Source of the DNA: CAWEZN01 sp964498015
GTDB taxonomy: Bacteria; Zixibacteria; MSB-5A5; GN15; PGXB01
DNA length: 14,814 nt
Direction: 5' to 3'
Assembly (NCBI GenBank): GCA_964498015.1
Contig: CAZCFT010000064.1
Span: 1 to 14,814, forward strand
The notes below the pieces were generated by a model. The model was given only the letters and a program-made list of their open reading frames with translations. It searched no databases and was not told the DNA's origin. A program made the position numbers and the translations under genes. Positions 14,603 through 14,814 of this stretch are shown here, in pieces (position 1 is the first letter of the stretch; the number at the start of each line of letters is the position of its first letter).

Positions 14603-14755
14603 TTATCTGGTCTCCTTATGCACCGTATGCTTGTTGCAAAAGGGACAGTATTTTTTATATTCCACCCTCTCCGGGTGCAATCTCTTGTTCTTTGTCATGT
14701 TATAATTGCGTCTCTTGCAATCATTACATGCTAATGCAATCTGTTCTCTTGGCAT
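14603..14755 (-). CDS. rpmG: 50S ribosomal protein L33 (zinc form)
   Basis: This 50-residue gene reads MPREQIALACNDCKRRNY at its start and ends KKYCPFCNKHTVHKETR. Two CxxC pairs, C10/C13 and C37/C40, form the zinc ribbon of the C+ version of L33, a small protein of the large subunit near the E site. The ATG at 14755 has only a weak ribosome-binding site (GAAAG about 10 nt upstream) in an AT-rich 26-nt gap after tuf. Position before tRNA-Trp and secE is the usual one. Confidence 0.95.
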   Translation of the reverse strand: MPREQIALACNDCKRRNYNMTKNKRLHPERVEYKKYCPFCNKHTVHKETR

Positions 14756-14781
14756 TGTTTATTATCTTTCAATTCAATTTA

Positions 14782-14814
14782 TTACTTAAGTATTTCGCCG
14801 ATGACACCGGCGCC
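14782..14814 (-). CDS. tuf: Elongation factor Tu, 3' end only (partial)
   Basis: The final codons on the minus strand encode GAGVIGEILK followed by TAA, which matches the C-terminal GAGVVTEI-type ending of bacterial EF-Tu. The location just upstream of rpmG, tRNA-Trp and secE is a classic tuf position. Only ten codons are present, so identity leans on context. With the N-terminal fragment at 1-52 this implies a second tuf copy, unless both ends belong to one repeat-collapsed gene. Confidence 0.85.
   Translation of the reverse strand, partial: GAGVIGEILK

Overview
The window is a single, densely packed run of core information-processing genes, all read from the minus strand. In transcription order (high to low coordinates) it reads: 3' end of a tuf gene, rpmG, tRNA-Trp(CCA), secE, nusG, rplK, rplA, rplJ, rplL, rpoB, rpoC, rpsL, rpsG, fusA, 5' end of a tuf gene. 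This joins the secE-nusG / rplKAJL-rpoBC block to the 'str' block (rpsL-rpsG-fusA-tuf), with EF-Tu sequence at both edges. No mobile element, CRISPR array, defence cassette or accessory gene was seen. Every plus-strand ORF examined lies antisense to one of these genes.

Organism: bacterial. RpoC has about 180 residues between the trigger-loop motif FHIGG and the DITGGLPRVAELFEAR motif. This is the position of the SI3 insertion known from many Gram-negative lineages and absent from Firmicutes and Actinobacteria. SecE is the short single-helix form, L33 is the zinc (four-cysteine) form, and tRNA-Trp carries an encoded CCA. The general look of RpoB and RpoC suggests a Gram-negative-type phylum, possibly near the FCB group or Zixibacteria-like lineages. 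That placement is an impression of sequence style, not a database result. All rifampicin-pocket and streptomycin-site residues I could align from memory are of the usual sensitive type, except one conservative difference in RpoB.

Layout on the plus-strand scale: 1-52 tuf 5' end; 75-2156 fusA; 2157-2333 a 177-nt structured gap; 2334-2804 rpsG; 2814-3197 rpsL (TTG start); 3246-3273 a candidate promoter overlapping the end of rpoC; 3270-7358 rpoC (GTG start); 7436-11206 rpoB (TTG start); 11207-11467 a 261-nt gap with a candidate promoter, a perfect 16-bp palindrome and a long stem-loop; 11468-11854 rplL (GTG start); 11855-11992 a 138-nt gap with a hairpin; 11993-12511 rplJ; 12523-13227 rplA; 13290-13715 rplK (TTG start); 13747-14289 nusG; 14302-14487 secE; 14509-14585 tRNA-Trp; 14603-14755 rpmG; 14782-14814 tuf 3' end.

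Together the genes supply the catalytic core of RNA polymerase, the NusG factor that couples transcription to translation, the L11/L1/L10-L12 parts of the ribosomal factor-binding stalks, S12 and S7 of the small subunit, both elongation GTPases (EF-G and EF-Tu), the Trp tRNA and a subunit of the Sec translocon. No convincing intrinsic terminator was found, so regulation is more likely through internal promoters and leader structures in the larger gaps. I found no undescribed system here. The points worth a second look are the regulatory-looking gaps, the frequent non-ATG starts, and the fact that both ends of the window fall inside tuf.
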